DNA of 64,000 nucleotides from Exobasidium rhododendri (Eukaryota > Basidiomycota > Exobasidiomycetes > Exobasidiales > Exobasidiaceae). Location: contig CP110630.1 in assembly GCA_026210745.1 (NCBI GenBank), forward strand, positions 5,084,001 to 5,148,000, given 5' to 3'. The notes beneath the pieces were generated by a model. It did not search any database, was not told the origin of the DNA, and saw nothing but the letters and a program-made list of their open reading frames with translations. Below are positions 11,801 through 21,400 of the stretch, piece after piece (the first letter of the stretch is position 1; each line of letters begins with the position of its first letter). The translations under genes and the position numbers were made by a program.

Positions 11801-14041
11801 TCAATGCAATTCTGCACACAGGATCCGAAAGCCTGCACCCACTTGAGCCCAAGGCGGCCGAACATATCGAATGTGCAACAGCCCTGAAAGTACGGCGGTG
11901 AGGCGTATGAGAAAGAGATGCAGAACGAGAGCCACGACGAAAGACGAAGAGGTGTCGATGAGATCGTTGTAGGGATGGAAGTCGATGTCGTGCAGTAGTC
12001 GTTGCGCGATGTGGTGGTAGTGGTCGGTCTCGTCGGCGTGGGGGTTGCTGTTGGTGATGGACCACTTCAAGTGTGATCGTCTTGCTCTTGCAGCTACTCT
12101 GCTTTTCCACGTCGATTCTGGCGCGCTTGCTGCTGCCGACGTTGTTAGATTTTTGCCAAAGATCTGATGGAAAATTTCGATTGAGCTCACTCCCCATTTC
12201 CTATCGGCTATGCTTCCAAACAAGCGTGCCTGATCGGGTGTGTAGGATGCAAAGTCGAGATAAAAGCTGGAGGAGAGCATGTAGACTGTCAATCGCAGTA
12301 GATTGTGGCTGTCGATCTCCAACTCTGGCTCTTCATGGAGTTTTTGACCTTTGTAGAAGTACGTCGGACTAATTTCAGCATTGCGACTGGTGAGGAGAAC
12401 AAGAATGTTTGTATGTTCCCTTGTTTGATGGCAGGCATACTTCTCGAATTGCACTTGACAGTTGCGCTCCATAAATCCGTCTTCGTTCCAGTAGATGGAG
12501 CCGGAACTGGCCGATTTGGTGGGCTTTGATTGCACTGGATTCAAGTCGACAGGCCACCCCACGCCATCAAATGCGGCTCTCTTTTCGCTCTCCTGCTCAT
12601 CTAGTAGACCTTGGCCTTGCAGCTCTGGACGGATGAAGACTGGCAGTCTGCGTTTCCAATGCAATTTCGCTGCTTGCCACATGATGCGACTGACGGGCAG
12701 CAACAAGTCCAACGGCTGCGACAGAAGAGCTTTCAGCATGTTCCTTGACGTCAAGGGTTGAGCAAGTCGTTGTGGAAGAATGCTGGAAGACTTGGCGGCA
12801 CTGGACGTCAGGGTGGCCAAAAGTTTCTTCCGTAGTATCATCTGCCCGGGCTCTGGCGAATCTCTCCATTCTTCATCTTCATCAGTCACAGCCCCTTCAT
12901 CTTTCCGTTCTTCTGCTTCATCCACCAGTAGTAACAGACGGATGTCGAGCGTTGGGATTCCGCTGTTGTCGTCATCGCCTTCGTTGCTCCATAGATCACT
13001 CATGAAAAGTTGATAGTATCCAGATCGATCGTTGAAGGGACTTACATGAAAAGCCCTTGGGAAAGTCCATGAATGATGATATCTTCTTCTTCTAGTCATG
13101 CCTTTATCAGCATCCTCTCCGACCCCGACTTGACATATGTATACGTGCCTCTCGTTGAAAGTGTTGTGAACCTCCAACACGACGAGCCACAGCTTCCCGA
13201 TCTTTGGCCGCCTGCTTTCCTCGTTCTCTTTGACCGGTCGATACACGTAGTAGATTGTCAGGGGATTGAAGCCTCCCATTCCAAGCAAGCTCGGCATAGC
13301 GACTGCCCATACCTCTCCTACCTCTTTTGACCAAGGTGCATTGGCATCAGTAGTAGAACTTACGCTGCCTTCAGCAAAGGTGTCCTGCGGTCCCGCACTT
13401 GTGAATCCGCGGAGTCTCAGCTCGTACAGTAGTTTCAGTAGAATCGACTTTGACAATTTCAAAGCAGCGTCATCTTTCAAGCCATGGAAGGATCTCCTTC
13501 CAAATCCCTCCGGATCCAGTCTAGTCAAGCTCCATTTCCACCAGCTCCTGAAAACGTCTGCTTTGCCTTGTGACAGAGGCGACCAAGTGAAGATGTGATT
13601 CAGCTCAGTCTTGCCCGACTCCATGTCTTTCAGATTCATTGCAAGAAAGATCGACGGGTATCTAAATTGGTGCTGGGACTCCTTGGGCAATATCCTAGCA
13701 TGATGAATTTGAACTGGTACTATGTAGCCTCCATATCCACCTTCTCTTTGCGTCTGCGAACCTTTCTCAGCGTGGCGCTGTGTCTTTCGACTTGCGACAG
13801 AGTGCAGCTCCCCCGAGTTGAGACGACTAAGAGGCGACCAGATTCTGCTCGTGCAGCCAAGTAAAGTAGCAAGTCCAGTAGAAAGGGGCGAAAGGGCCAA
13901 CGATGCAAGGACGAGCAAGACTGGCACAGTAATATCAGCCAAGCTTGACGAGATCATTGCTGGTGGGGCATCGTGCAGGGAGGCAAGGCACGTAGCGAGG
14001 AAGGAATGAATCCGAGGGCAAAAGTAGAATATATTTCCCAT
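11801..14041 (-). CDS. DUF1365-domain protein, membrane-associated
   Basis: Intronless, 746 aa. A hydrophobic N-terminal stretch (about 25-60, ITVPVLLVLASLALSPL) suggests a membrane anchor. Residues about 105-380 carry the DUF1365 signature: RHAEK..VPVQIHHARI, FNPLTIYYVYRP, VVLEVHNTFNERHVY and RAFHVSPFNDRSGYY. In bacteria this family sits beside cyclopropane fatty acid synthases and is linked to lipid modification; the fungal role is not known to me. A second hydrophobic segment near the C-terminus (SSSFVVALVLHLFLIRLTAVL) may be another anchor. The start could be 14041 or the in-frame Met near 13956 (MISSSLADIT). Its 5' end borders the putative mobile element. Confidence 0.82.
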   Translation of the reverse strand: MGNIFYFCPRIHSFLATCLASLHDAPPAMISSSLADITVPVLLVLASLALSPLSTGLATLLGCTSRIWSPLSRLNSGELHSVASRKTQRHAEKGSQTQREGGYGGYIVPVQIHHARILPKESQHQFRYPSIFLAMNLKDMESGKTELNHIFTWSPLSQGKADVFRSWWKWSLTRLDPEGFGRRSFHGLKDDAALKLSKSILLKLLYELRLRGFTSAGPQDTFAEGSVSSTTDANAPWSKEVGEVWAVAMPSLLGMGGFNPLTIYYVYRPVKENEESRRPKIGKLWLVVLEVHNTFNERHVYICQVGVGEDADKGMTRRRRYHHSWTFPRAFHVSPFNDRSGYYQLFMSDLWSNEGDDDNSGIPTLDIRLLLLVDEAEERKDEGAVTDEDEEWRDSPEPGQMILRKKLLATLTSSAAKSSSILPQRLAQPLTSRNMLKALLSQPLDLLLPVSRIMWQAAKLHWKRRLPVFIRPELQGQGLLDEQESEKRAAFDGVGWPVDLNPVQSKPTKSASSGSIYWNEDGFMERNCQVQFEKYACHQTREHTNILVLLTSRNAEISPTYFYKGQKLHEEPELEIDSHNLLRLTVYMLSSSFYLDFASYTPDQARLFGSIADRKWGVSSIEIFHQIFGKNLTTSAAASAPESTWKSRVAARARRSHLKWSITNSNPHADETDHYHHIAQRLLHDIDFHPYNDLIDTSSSFVVALVLHLFLIRLTAVLSGLLHIRYVRPPWAQVGAGFRILCAELH

Positions 14042-14055
14042 CGTTTGACTTTTCG

Positions 14056-14184
14056 TTTTGACTGGCGCGCGCCTCGATCTTGGCCCTGGATTTAGACTTT
14101 GAAATCACGAAGATTCTCGTGTTCTCGTGACTTCCAAAATCACGAAGATCTTCGTGATTTTGCAAATTTTTATTTTTTGACTGG
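14056..14184. repeat. direct and inverted repeat cluster at left edge of putative element
   Basis: TTTTGACTGG occurs at 14056-14065 and 14175-14184, each followed within a few bases by a GCGCGCG tract. AAATCACGAAGAT occurs at 14102-14114 and 14138-14150. A perfect 28-bp palindrome spans 14135-14162 (half-site CAAAATCACGAAGA). Such dense, short repeats beside a recombinase element suggest protein-binding sites, but they could also belong to the promoter of the DUF1365 gene. Confidence 0.6.
14156..14169 (+). repeat. left copy of 14-bp direct repeat (candidate attachment-like site)
   Basis: GATTTTGCAAATTT, identical to 18215-18228 in the same orientation. The core TTTGCAAA is itself a palindrome, as in many tyrosine recombinase crossover sites. 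The two copies bracket both element genes. Role inferred; the copy lies partly within the 28-bp palindrome. Confidence 0.4.
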
Positions 14185-14289
14185 TTGTGCGCGCGTTGAA
14201 CCCCTTTTTTAGATTGGGCTTTTCCCCCCTACAGAAGATCTCATCTCACCCCCCCCACCACCACCCTGGCATTGGTATACCATAATACT

Positions 14290-15198
14290 ATGCCTTTCAG
14301 ACCTAAGAGACTTGACACAGATGCTGCTAGGAAGAGGAGGGAAAGGGTAGAGGTGCAGAGCCGCAAAATTGCCCATCATCATGAGCATCCACACGCCTAC
14401 ATTGATCTGGAAGACAGGACTAACATTACCATCAGTGCTGGCCATAAGACCATTATGCAGCGCTTCTCTCCTACCTCAACAAGGTCAGCTGCCCGTCTCA
14501 ACGAGATGTACAGGGAGGGATGGGAGCTGAAGGAGTCTCTTTACAAGTCAGCGCTGGAGAATTTAGATGATCCTGATCGTCACGGAGCACTGGTGGTTCA
14601 TTTGGGGATATGGTACAATTTTGGTCGGCAGATAGGTTGGACACGGGAACACATCAGATGCAAGCCTGCTTCAGACAAGATGCTTGACTGGATTCATTCA
14701 TTCTTTATGTCATTTGTCATCATCTTGGACTCCCTACTTGCAGAAGACTTCAGAGAGGAACTGGACACTCGGGAAGAAGGTTTTGAATGGATGGAATCTC
14801 TCTTCCCCGCTGGTGATTGTAGTCTTCTACATCCATGGTATGCACTGGCTGCCGTCATACAAGGCTTCTCGACAGAGAGTCATAGAGACAGCAGGGATTC
14901 AGATCCAACTATCCTCATCAATTTTGGGTGTAAGGTGGTCATAGAGGTGGAAGGGTCGGCCGTATGTCTCCACCCGGGAGATGTCCTCTTCTTCAGAGCT
15001 AATATGGAACACAAGGTCAGACCAACGGATGGAACTTCAGAAGAAGACATGGCAAGGAGATATGCAGTAAGTCTGTCAATGAGACGGCTGATAGTGCTGA
15101 AAAAACAGCTCCCTTCCATGGAAGTCCGAGATGTAGAAGGTGCTGGATCCTCAACAAGGATACCCCGTGTAAGAAGCAAGAAAGCTCATGTACCATAA
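14290..15198 (+). CDS. predicted 2-oxoglutarate/Fe(II) dioxygenase, TET/JBP-like
   Basis: 302 aa, single exon, first ATG at 14290. The C-terminal half reads as a double-stranded beta-helix dioxygenase: HxD at His198-Arg-Asp200 (TESHRDSRD), a Gly-rich strand (ILINFGCKVVIEVEG), CLHPGDVLFFRANMEHKV with distal iron ligand His241, and ARRYAV with a candidate 2OG-binding Arg256/257. The HRD..D then PGD-x-x-FF-x(5)-H arrangement resembles fungal TET/JBP-type enzymes, which oxidise 5-methylcytosine or thymine and are known in fungi as cargo of KDZ transposons. The N-terminus is basic (DAARKRRERVEVQSRK). Neighbour: a convergent recombinase in the same putative element. It could instead be another 2OG oxygenase; substrate unknown. 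Confidence 0.58.
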   Translation: MPFRPKRLDTDAARKRRERVEVQSRKIAHHHEHPHAYIDLEDRTNITISAGHKTIMQRFSPTSTRSAARLNEMYREGWELKESLYKSALENLDDPDRHGALVVHLGIWYNFGRQIGWTREHIRCKPASDKMLDWIHSFFMSFVIILDSLLAEDFREELDTREEGFEWMESLFPAGDCSLLHPWYALAAVIQGFSTESHRDSRDSDPTILINFGCKVVIEVEGSAVCLHPGDVLFFRANMEHKVRPTDGTSEEDMARRYAVSLSMRRLIVLKKQLPSMEVRDVEGAGSSTRIPRVRSKKAHVP

Positions 15199-15894
15199 TT
15201 AGACCAATAGACACAATTTAGACCACCCCAAAGGATGTTCAACGGTGTGAGAAAAAAATTTCAAAAAAATCCTTACAGGCATCCGAATGGATGAAATGAA
15301 TATTTTTCTGCCACACACTTTTTTGAAAAAAATCTCTTACAGGCATCCTAATTGTAAACACTTATTGTGAGCCACTGAGCCATGCTAGAGACATGTTTGA
15401 TATCATTTTAGAAAGTTCAGAGGTAGCATATTTTGTGGTTTGAAGCGTTTCAAGAGAAAAAGGTAGGTGTCTTGTACACAGTCTGTTGAACATTTGCGTT
15501 TTTTTTTTTTTCAAAATCCTTACACGCAAGGACAATCTAGAGCCTGACGGTGACTTGCTCAGACATGCTAGAGACATGGTTAAGGACACTATCAAGAGAT
15601 CAGAAGGAGCATATTCTATGGTCTTAATATTGTGTCAATTGCATGATACAAATTCATCTCATAATCTGTCAAAGAAGTGTTGCTTCAAGAAAATTAGGGC
15701 ATACGTGAGCAAATATTATTGCTTAGTTAGAGCCATGTAAAATAGGGAATGGGAGCCAAATGCTTGCATCTCAAGGTAGGACTACGCTTGATGATGTTTT
15801 GGGAAGTTCATAAGGAGCATATTATGTGGGTTAAACAGTTTGTCAATTACATGTCATGTCACTGCTCAGTTGTACGTTGGAAGATACAGATAAT
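15199..15894. repeat. non-coding element centre with three degenerate direct repeats
   Basis: AT-rich stretch between the two convergent element genes. A unit containing CATGCTAGAGACATG and, about 40 bp on, AGCATATT recurs at about 15381-15445 and 15564-15630 (spacing 183), and a third diverged copy at about 15785-15850 (spacing 208). A shorter motif, CTTACAGGCATCC, occurs at 15272 and 15336, with a variant near 15519. No convincing reading frame. These may be degenerate subrepeats or remnants of a larger cargo gene. Confidence 0.55.
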
Positions 15895-17886
15895 TCAGCC
15901 TTTTTGCACTACTCGTATATCTTTTTCTTCAGCCTTTATTGCATCAATGTATCTACGCAATGTCAAGCCAGGACCACCATATGCCTCATAGAATGCCTTT
16001 AGATCCTTATTACGCTTGAGATACCCATCATAGATCTTCTTGCGTAGACTGTACACTTGAGCATTTCCCCCTTTGTCCTTCTTGCGCATAGCGGGGGTCC
16101 AACGGCACAAAGCCAGAAGGTTCTGACTTGCATTGCCCAATTCCCATTGCTTAACAACCTCCTCTACTGTCTTTACAGATGGTATTCTCAGTGGCAGCGG
16201 CCTGCCAGGAGCTATGTGCGGCGTCCCACTTGCCAGAGCAGAAGCAGCGTTGGCACCAATAGCAACTGCTGCAGAGGTGCCGGCAAGGTGTTCCAGTTGA
16301 CTGTTGACGCTGTTGACTACACTGGGTGTTGCTGCTGTGTTTGCGGTGCCAGCCTGTGCCTGCACTCTCTGTGAACCCTGCAACAGTGCTTCTACAAGGC
16401 TGACGTTGGTCTGCTGCATTATACTGAGTTGTTTCTCGAGCTTTCCAAGGGCGTACTGGAAAGACTCTATCATGCGGTCCTGTCCTGACATTTGTGCACC
16501 TGCAAAGTAGCTACCTCGGACGTTGTCTCCACCTGGATCCTCCATATCTCCATGATACTCTTCTTGCGTAGCAACCTCTTCTAAGAGGTAGTGAGCCAAC
16601 ATGTTGGTACGCTCCCCTTTAGACCAGCCACCCCACCACAGGGCACGCGTAATGGACTGCCTCTGTTCTCCATACAGGTGTGCGTGTAATACCGCGTCTT
16701 GTGCTCCGCCGCGTCGGAAACAGTGAGACGTAAATTTGCCCTGCTGATTCTTCAGCATACTGTTGATATTCTCTATCTGACCCAACATTAAATTGATCTG
16801 TGCTGCTTCCATCCTTGTGCCAGTCTGCAGACGGCCCACCTTCTTGTCTGGTGCAGGAAAGATGTGATCGGTTGGCCTTGGCTCATGTCCGCAAACAAGT
16901 TTCCAGTAAGCATGCCACCGTTGATATGATGAGACAGCATCTACCAATGGCCGTCCAGGCAGGAAGTAGAGCTGGTATACGTTGGCTTTGTTCAGTTCAT
17001 ACTGATTTGTTTTGCGGAATGCAATTGTCACTTCCAGATAGGGATTGTTTCCCGGAGAAGAGAATTTGATTGTTGAATGTATGTGACGCCATAGCATTGA
17101 GCAGATCTCATCACAACGTGCCCAAAGCCTGTAAGCCAGGATCATGTAGAAATGCATGAACTCTAATTGTGTACGCTCACTTGTGATGAGATGTGGTGTT
17201 GCGTCAAAGGCAAGTAGCTTTGTCTTGATGTCCTTTAGGATGACGGACAGATACTGATAAAGCATTGGTAGAGAGCTTTTGCTTGCAACCAGAGAGCGCT
17301 TCACTTCACGCATCTTGCTTCTGAATAGGTTCAGATACCTCTTACTGAAGACAGGATTGCCCGTCCATTCTCCTTCTGTGGTCTTGTGCCAGCCAGTTTG
17401 CGGAGCACTATCACAGTTGTGTACAGTAAGGAAGTGCCATTTGAGCGCTGCGTGCATACTTTGCAGTGTGCTTGAGTTGGCATCGGCCAGTCTCACACGC
17501 TCTTGTAACCAGGCGCGGCAGAGCCTTTCACTGTGCTCACCAAGCATGTCTAGGCCGTCTTTAAATGTACAAGAGCTGCCTAATGTTGCAATCCATTTCC
17601 TGAAGCGTACAATATTCTGCTTGTATGATTTAATTGTTCCACTCGACAACAAATGATCTTGAACGTACTGATCACCAAATGCATCATCCCATTCATCTGC
17701 AATCTCTGCGTTGGGCATTGCTTCTGTTGTATTATTGATCTCTGCTGACTCAATGTTGCCAACGGTCTCTTTTGTGCTAGACGGTGCAACATCATCTTCC
17801 ATATCAATGACCATTCCCAGCTGCAGATTAGCTTCTGCCAAGAAGTGCTCAGCGGCACGAGTAATCCTTCCTCTATGATTGGACAT
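15895..17886 (-). CDS. tyrosine recombinase, Crypton type, with GCR1_C-like C-terminus
   Basis: 663 aa, no intron. Core-binding region about 75-160 (GTIKSYKQNIVRFRKWIATL). Catalytic domain about 235-440 with a full set of residues: Arg257 (LWARCDEICSML), Lys292 (AFRKTNQYE), His388-x-x-Arg391 (TSHCFRRGGAQ), Trp421 in the second His/Trp position (WWGGWSKGE) and nucleophile Tyr433 (LAHYLLEE). A Ser/Ala/Thr linker follows, and the C-terminal about 95 residues (VVKQWELGN...RWTPAMRKK...YSLRKKIYDGY) resemble the GCR1_C DNA-binding domain typical of fungal Cryptons. Role: excision and integration of the element through a covalent 3'-phosphotyrosine intermediate. It appears intact. Some host DNA-binding proteins derive from Cryptons, so domestication is an alternative, but the linked repeats favour an element. 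Confidence 0.85.
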   Translation of the reverse strand: MSNHRGRITRAAEHFLAEANLQLGMVIDMEDDVAPSSTKETVGNIESAEINNTTEAMPNAEIADEWDDAFGDQYVQDHLLSSGTIKSYKQNIVRFRKWIATLGSSCTFKDGLDMLGEHSERLCRAWLQERVRLADANSSTLQSMHAALKWHFLTVHNCDSAPQTGWHKTTEGEWTGNPVFSKRYLNLFRSKMREVKRSLVASKSSLPMLYQYLSVILKDIKTKLLAFDATPHLITSERTQLEFMHFYMILAYRLWARCDEICSMLWRHIHSTIKFSSPGNNPYLEVTIAFRKTNQYELNKANVYQLYFLPGRPLVDAVSSYQRWHAYWKLVCGHEPRPTDHIFPAPDKKVGRLQTGTRMEAAQINLMLGQIENINSMLKNQQGKFTSHCFRRGGAQDAVLHAHLYGEQRQSITRALWWGGWSKGERTNMLAHYLLEEVATQEEYHGDMEDPGGDNVRGSYFAGAQMSGQDRMIESFQYALGKLEKQLSIMQQTNVSLVEALLQGSQRVQAQAGTANTAATPSVVNSVNSQLEHLAGTSAAVAIGANAASALASGTPHIAPGRPLPLRIPSVKTVEEVVKQWELGNASQNLLALCRWTPAMRKKDKGGNAQVYSLRKKIYDGYLKRNKDLKAFYEAYGGPGLTLRRYIDAIKAEEKDIRVVQKG

Positions 17887-18002
17887 GTTCTGGTGTGACG
17901 CTTCAGCTGATTGCGTTGATTTCCCTGCCTTCTACCAGCTATGGTCTTGCTTATTATTGTGATTTGTGAGACGGTGGAGTTCCTCAGGGCGCACAAAGTC
18001 AG

Positions 18003-18249
18003 GTCAATCCAGTCAAGTAGTGAAATGAGACGGGTCAATCCAGTTTCTGCATTAAAAGTCAATCCTGGAGGCATATGCAGCATATTTTTTGGCCTGCTAC
18101 GCAGGCATTTTGGGAAATAAGCACATATGCCCTGTTGGATTGACTTTGCATTTTGAAGTGGCAAACATCTCCCAAACACTCTGACGCGTTCAACATGGCC
18201 CTTTTGGCAGGGAAGATTTTGCAAATTTGCGGGCTCGGCTCGGATTGAC
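18003..18249. repeat. clustered GTCAATCC motifs, direct and inverted
   Basis: GTCAATCC at 18003-18010, 18034-18041 and 18058-18065; its reverse complement GGATTGAC at 18137-18144 and 18242-18249. Five copies in under 250 bp, upstream of the recombinase gene and near DNMT5's 3' end. Could be binding sites for the recombinase's C-terminal DNA-binding region or promoter elements. The last copy lies outside the 14-bp repeat, so the element edge may be further right than 18228. Confidence 0.6.
18215..18228 (+). repeat. right copy of 14-bp direct repeat (candidate attachment-like site)
   Basis: GATTTTGCAAATTT, identical to 14156-14169; flanking bases differ on both sides (GAA before, GC after), so the match is exactly 14 bp. 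See the left copy. Confidence 0.4.
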
Positions 18250-18491
18250 TCACGCGTCAATTGCATCGGATAAGTTAAAATTGCCTTCACATAAGCGTGC
18301 GTCCCGGGTTGTGGAGGAAATATCACTCAGCGTGCAGCACTTGTCTATAACAGAACCAAAGGGCGTCAGAAGGTAAAGGGCGACGACACAAAAGGTGACA
18401 GTACAGGAGTTCCACGTCATAGATTCAAAGCAACACAGGGGTAAGTGGGAATAGAGTAGCAAGAACAGTACCTGCAGCTACCACTACAGCA

Positions 18492-21400
18492 TCACTTCTT
18501 CTTCGGTTTTGCTTTCTCTTGCTTCTTCATGCGCTCTCGAATGTCAATCAAGTCTAGCTGCTCCGTCTCTTCGTCGATCTCTTCCAACTTCTGCGCTTCT
18601 CTTCTTTCATACGTGGCCTGATCAATCGTATCTCGAACGAGGAACCTCCAGATCTTCACATTCTTCGTTTGACCAAATCGGACAGCTCGACCTTTTGCTT
18701 GCTCCATAGTGGCATGATACGATTGCTCTTCTTCACTGATCAACGTGCTTAGGAAGATGACATGATTTGCCACCGTCAAGTTACTTCCTGCCGCACTCTC
18801 ATCGGCAATGTTCAAGAGAAGGACCCTTTCATTGCCTTCTTGAAAGCCACTCAACTGAGTCGATCGTACACTTGCATTGCCTTTCAGCCGTACAAAGTCG
18901 ATGCCATACTCTTGCAGTGCTTCAGAGACCTTCTTCAGCAATCCGTCATACTGAACAAACAGCAGAATCCTCTCCTTCTTAGGGATGACGTTCTTGATAA
19001 TGGTGGCAACGCTGGCTAGCTTTATTCCGTATGCCGTCGTTCTGTCCTTTTCATGTCCCAACGTGGACGCAAACACAATCGAAGCTGCCTTTGCCATGGC
19101 ATGGCAATTCGCCGTGCAGCACTTGCCGATGTACGCCTCCCTCAAGACACATTCATTGCATCCAGAATGACCGCATGTAGAAGCAATGGAGATCTCCTCT
19201 AGCGAAAGTCGCACTCCCTTCCTACTGCACTTCACTGAAGGACATATGATGTTAAGTCGGTGAATGCCATCCACCGCAGGACTGCTCCTTGCCCTTTGAA
19301 TGTCGCGAACCGTCTGGAAGTAGCGCAGACTTCTCACTCGACTCCAGTATTCATTGCGAAGCCTTTGCAACATGTGCACCATGTCCCTTACCAGATGCTC
19401 TTCCAGCCAGTCCTGCTCCTTGTCTTCCTTCTTCTGCTTGAATTGCGGATAAAGCCTACGTCCCTTTTCACGACTCAAGCCGTCCTTGTTGCACTGCAAT
19501 CTATTTAGCATCTCAATCAACAAAGGCTTGCAATCATCGTCGCCCCAGGCTCCATTCTCTACGTTCCTTGCAAACGTCACCAGCGCTTGGTTCGCGTCGT
19601 CTCGAAATCTCCTCTGAAGCAACACGACAAAGTGCTGCTTCTTGGCCATGATTAGGTCCCTTTCCAGCTGTTTAAAGCAATCGTCTTTCTGCTCTTTTCG
19701 CTCGGCAACAATGTACTCGCATGCTTCGATGGCGTTCGACAGTCGATTCCCTTCTTCTTCCGACAAGATAAAATGACTGGCTTGTCGACTCAACGCTTCA
19801 TCAGGGCTGGCACTCTCTCCCAACGACTTGAGTAGACGTTCATCCCGGTCATTCCCACTATTGACCTGGCCCTTCTTGCCCGCCGCTGCTGCTGCCGACG
19901 TCGTTTTCTGACTCGTCTTGAACAATCGACGAGCATGACGAAGATCGAGCGCTTCGATCATGTGCGCCAGCTCCAAGTAGCACGCCCTCTCTGCTGCAGG
20001 CATTCGAATCGGCTTGACAATCACTTCCATCGGAATCTCATCAATCTCGGCCACATTTTGTCGAACGAACCTATCCAGGAATGATTGACCCAGCTTCTGT
20101 CTCCGATGATGCCAATCGGCGCTTTGAATCCCCACAAAGTTGCGGAATTGTTCCGCTTGCGTTCTTGACTTGGCCGTCTTTGTTCGGATCGACGACTTTG
20201 TGCTATCTTCATCGTCGTAGATGCCCAGATGCACTTTGAGAAAGGCTGCAATGCTCTGCACATCGGCAAAGTCGGCAGTGGGAGGCGTGCCGGAAAGGAT
20301 CCAGGTAGCATCACCTTGAAGCTCCTTTATAGCGGAAAAGGCTCGATCGGCCGTCTCGGCAATGTAATGAAACTCATCGATGACGACTCGTTGCCATCGA
20401 AATGCCTCCATCGGCAGCGCCTTGACCTGTTCCCAGTCCTTGTGCGTCGCCTTGTCTTGCAAACCCCAAATATCTGGCAGTACGCTTGAGGAGCCCTTCA
20501 AGTCGGCCAGGTCCACCTCTGCCTGCTTCAGTACATCTTCCTCCTCGTCCTCCTTCTGCAGTTCTGCTCCTCCCTCCTTCTTCTTGCCACCGTGGGCGTC
20601 TTGATAGGCTTGTCCTGCGAGACGCCTGCTTGCTTTCCGCGTCGTGAACTGGCTCCCATCAAAGTCGACTTTGTTCTTGACGCTCTCTCTCACTTTCTCC
20701 GCTCCATCGACTTGCAGTTCGCGCATTCTGTTCCGCAGACCACGCAGGCAGCACTGCAAGGAAGAGTCAAAGTATCTCCCGGCCTTTGCCGGAAGGGGAT
20801 TAGCAGCCGCCAAGCACGCCAAACCTTCAAAATAAGCGTCGCTCTTGTACACAGTGACACTCATAATAACGATGTCCGCCCGTCGAATGTCACGAATCGT
20901 CACCTCGTTGAGGTTTGCTTTGCTGTAGATGATGACAACTTTCATCGAATTGCCGCAGAATTTCTTCACCTCCCCTTCCCACTGCTTGCAGAGATGGGGT
21001 GGTACGATGACCAGAGTCGCTTTGGTGGTGACGAAGCGAAGATCCTGCTTCTCGTCTCTCCCCTTCTCTATCGGCGCACTTTTCTCCGCCTCTTGTCTTG
21101 TTTTGGAGGCGATCAAGCCCAAGGTGATTGCCGTCTTTCCGTATCCTACTGCGTCAGCCAAGACTCCTCCTCTCACCAAAACGTTCCTTTGCGCCTTTCC
21201 CTCCACTCGCCAGCCCAACGGATTCAACGCTCCTTCAGCCACCTCCTCCTCTTGGAAGGGTGGCACAATGTCGCTCTCTTGCGATAACATCCAGTGCAGC
21301 GATCTCTTTTGCTCCTTACGAAGGGGTATTCGGAACATGATTGGATCATCCGCTTCTGCATCATCTCGATTGCTGCTCAGTCTGTACCTTGGCAGGTTGA

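Larger units (their letters stand above)
14170..18214. mobile_element. putative Crypton-type tyrosine recombinase element carrying a 2OG dioxygenase gene
   Basis: About 4 kb between two identical 14-bp direct repeats. Cargo: a plus-strand predicted 2-oxoglutarate dioxygenase (14290-15198) and a minus-strand tyrosine recombinase (15895-17886), convergent, with degenerate repeats between them. The recombinase has a Crypton-like layout (SAM-like core-binding domain, catalytic domain, GCR1_C-like end), and no transposase of another class is visible. Cryptons lack long terminal inverted repeats, which fits. Exact ends are uncertain: GTCAATCC-type motifs continue to 18249, and repeats to the left begin at 14056. 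Both main genes are open and look intact, so the insertion may be young. Confidence 0.55.
17887..18491. other. intergenic between recombinase and DNMT5
   Basis: About 600 bp. Holds the probable recombinase promoter, the GTCAATCC cluster and right 14-bp repeat listed separately, and the DNMT5 3' UTR (roughly 18300-18491). No supported gene; open frames across it are short and lack family resemblance. Confidence 0.5.

Noticed and set aside
17580-18326. 248-residue minus-strand frame overlapping the recombinase start
   Set aside because: Overlaps the recombinase N-terminus in another frame and shows no recognisable motif; the recombinase frame is better supported.
14042-18491. KDZ or other DDE transposase as owner of the dioxygenase cargo
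   Set aside because: No DDE-type transposase frame is present; the only mobility gene is the tyrosine recombinase.
20592-21287. 231-residue plus-strand open frame
   Set aside because: Lies antisense within the DNMT5 gene, has no family resemblance, and the other strand shows conserved helicase motifs.
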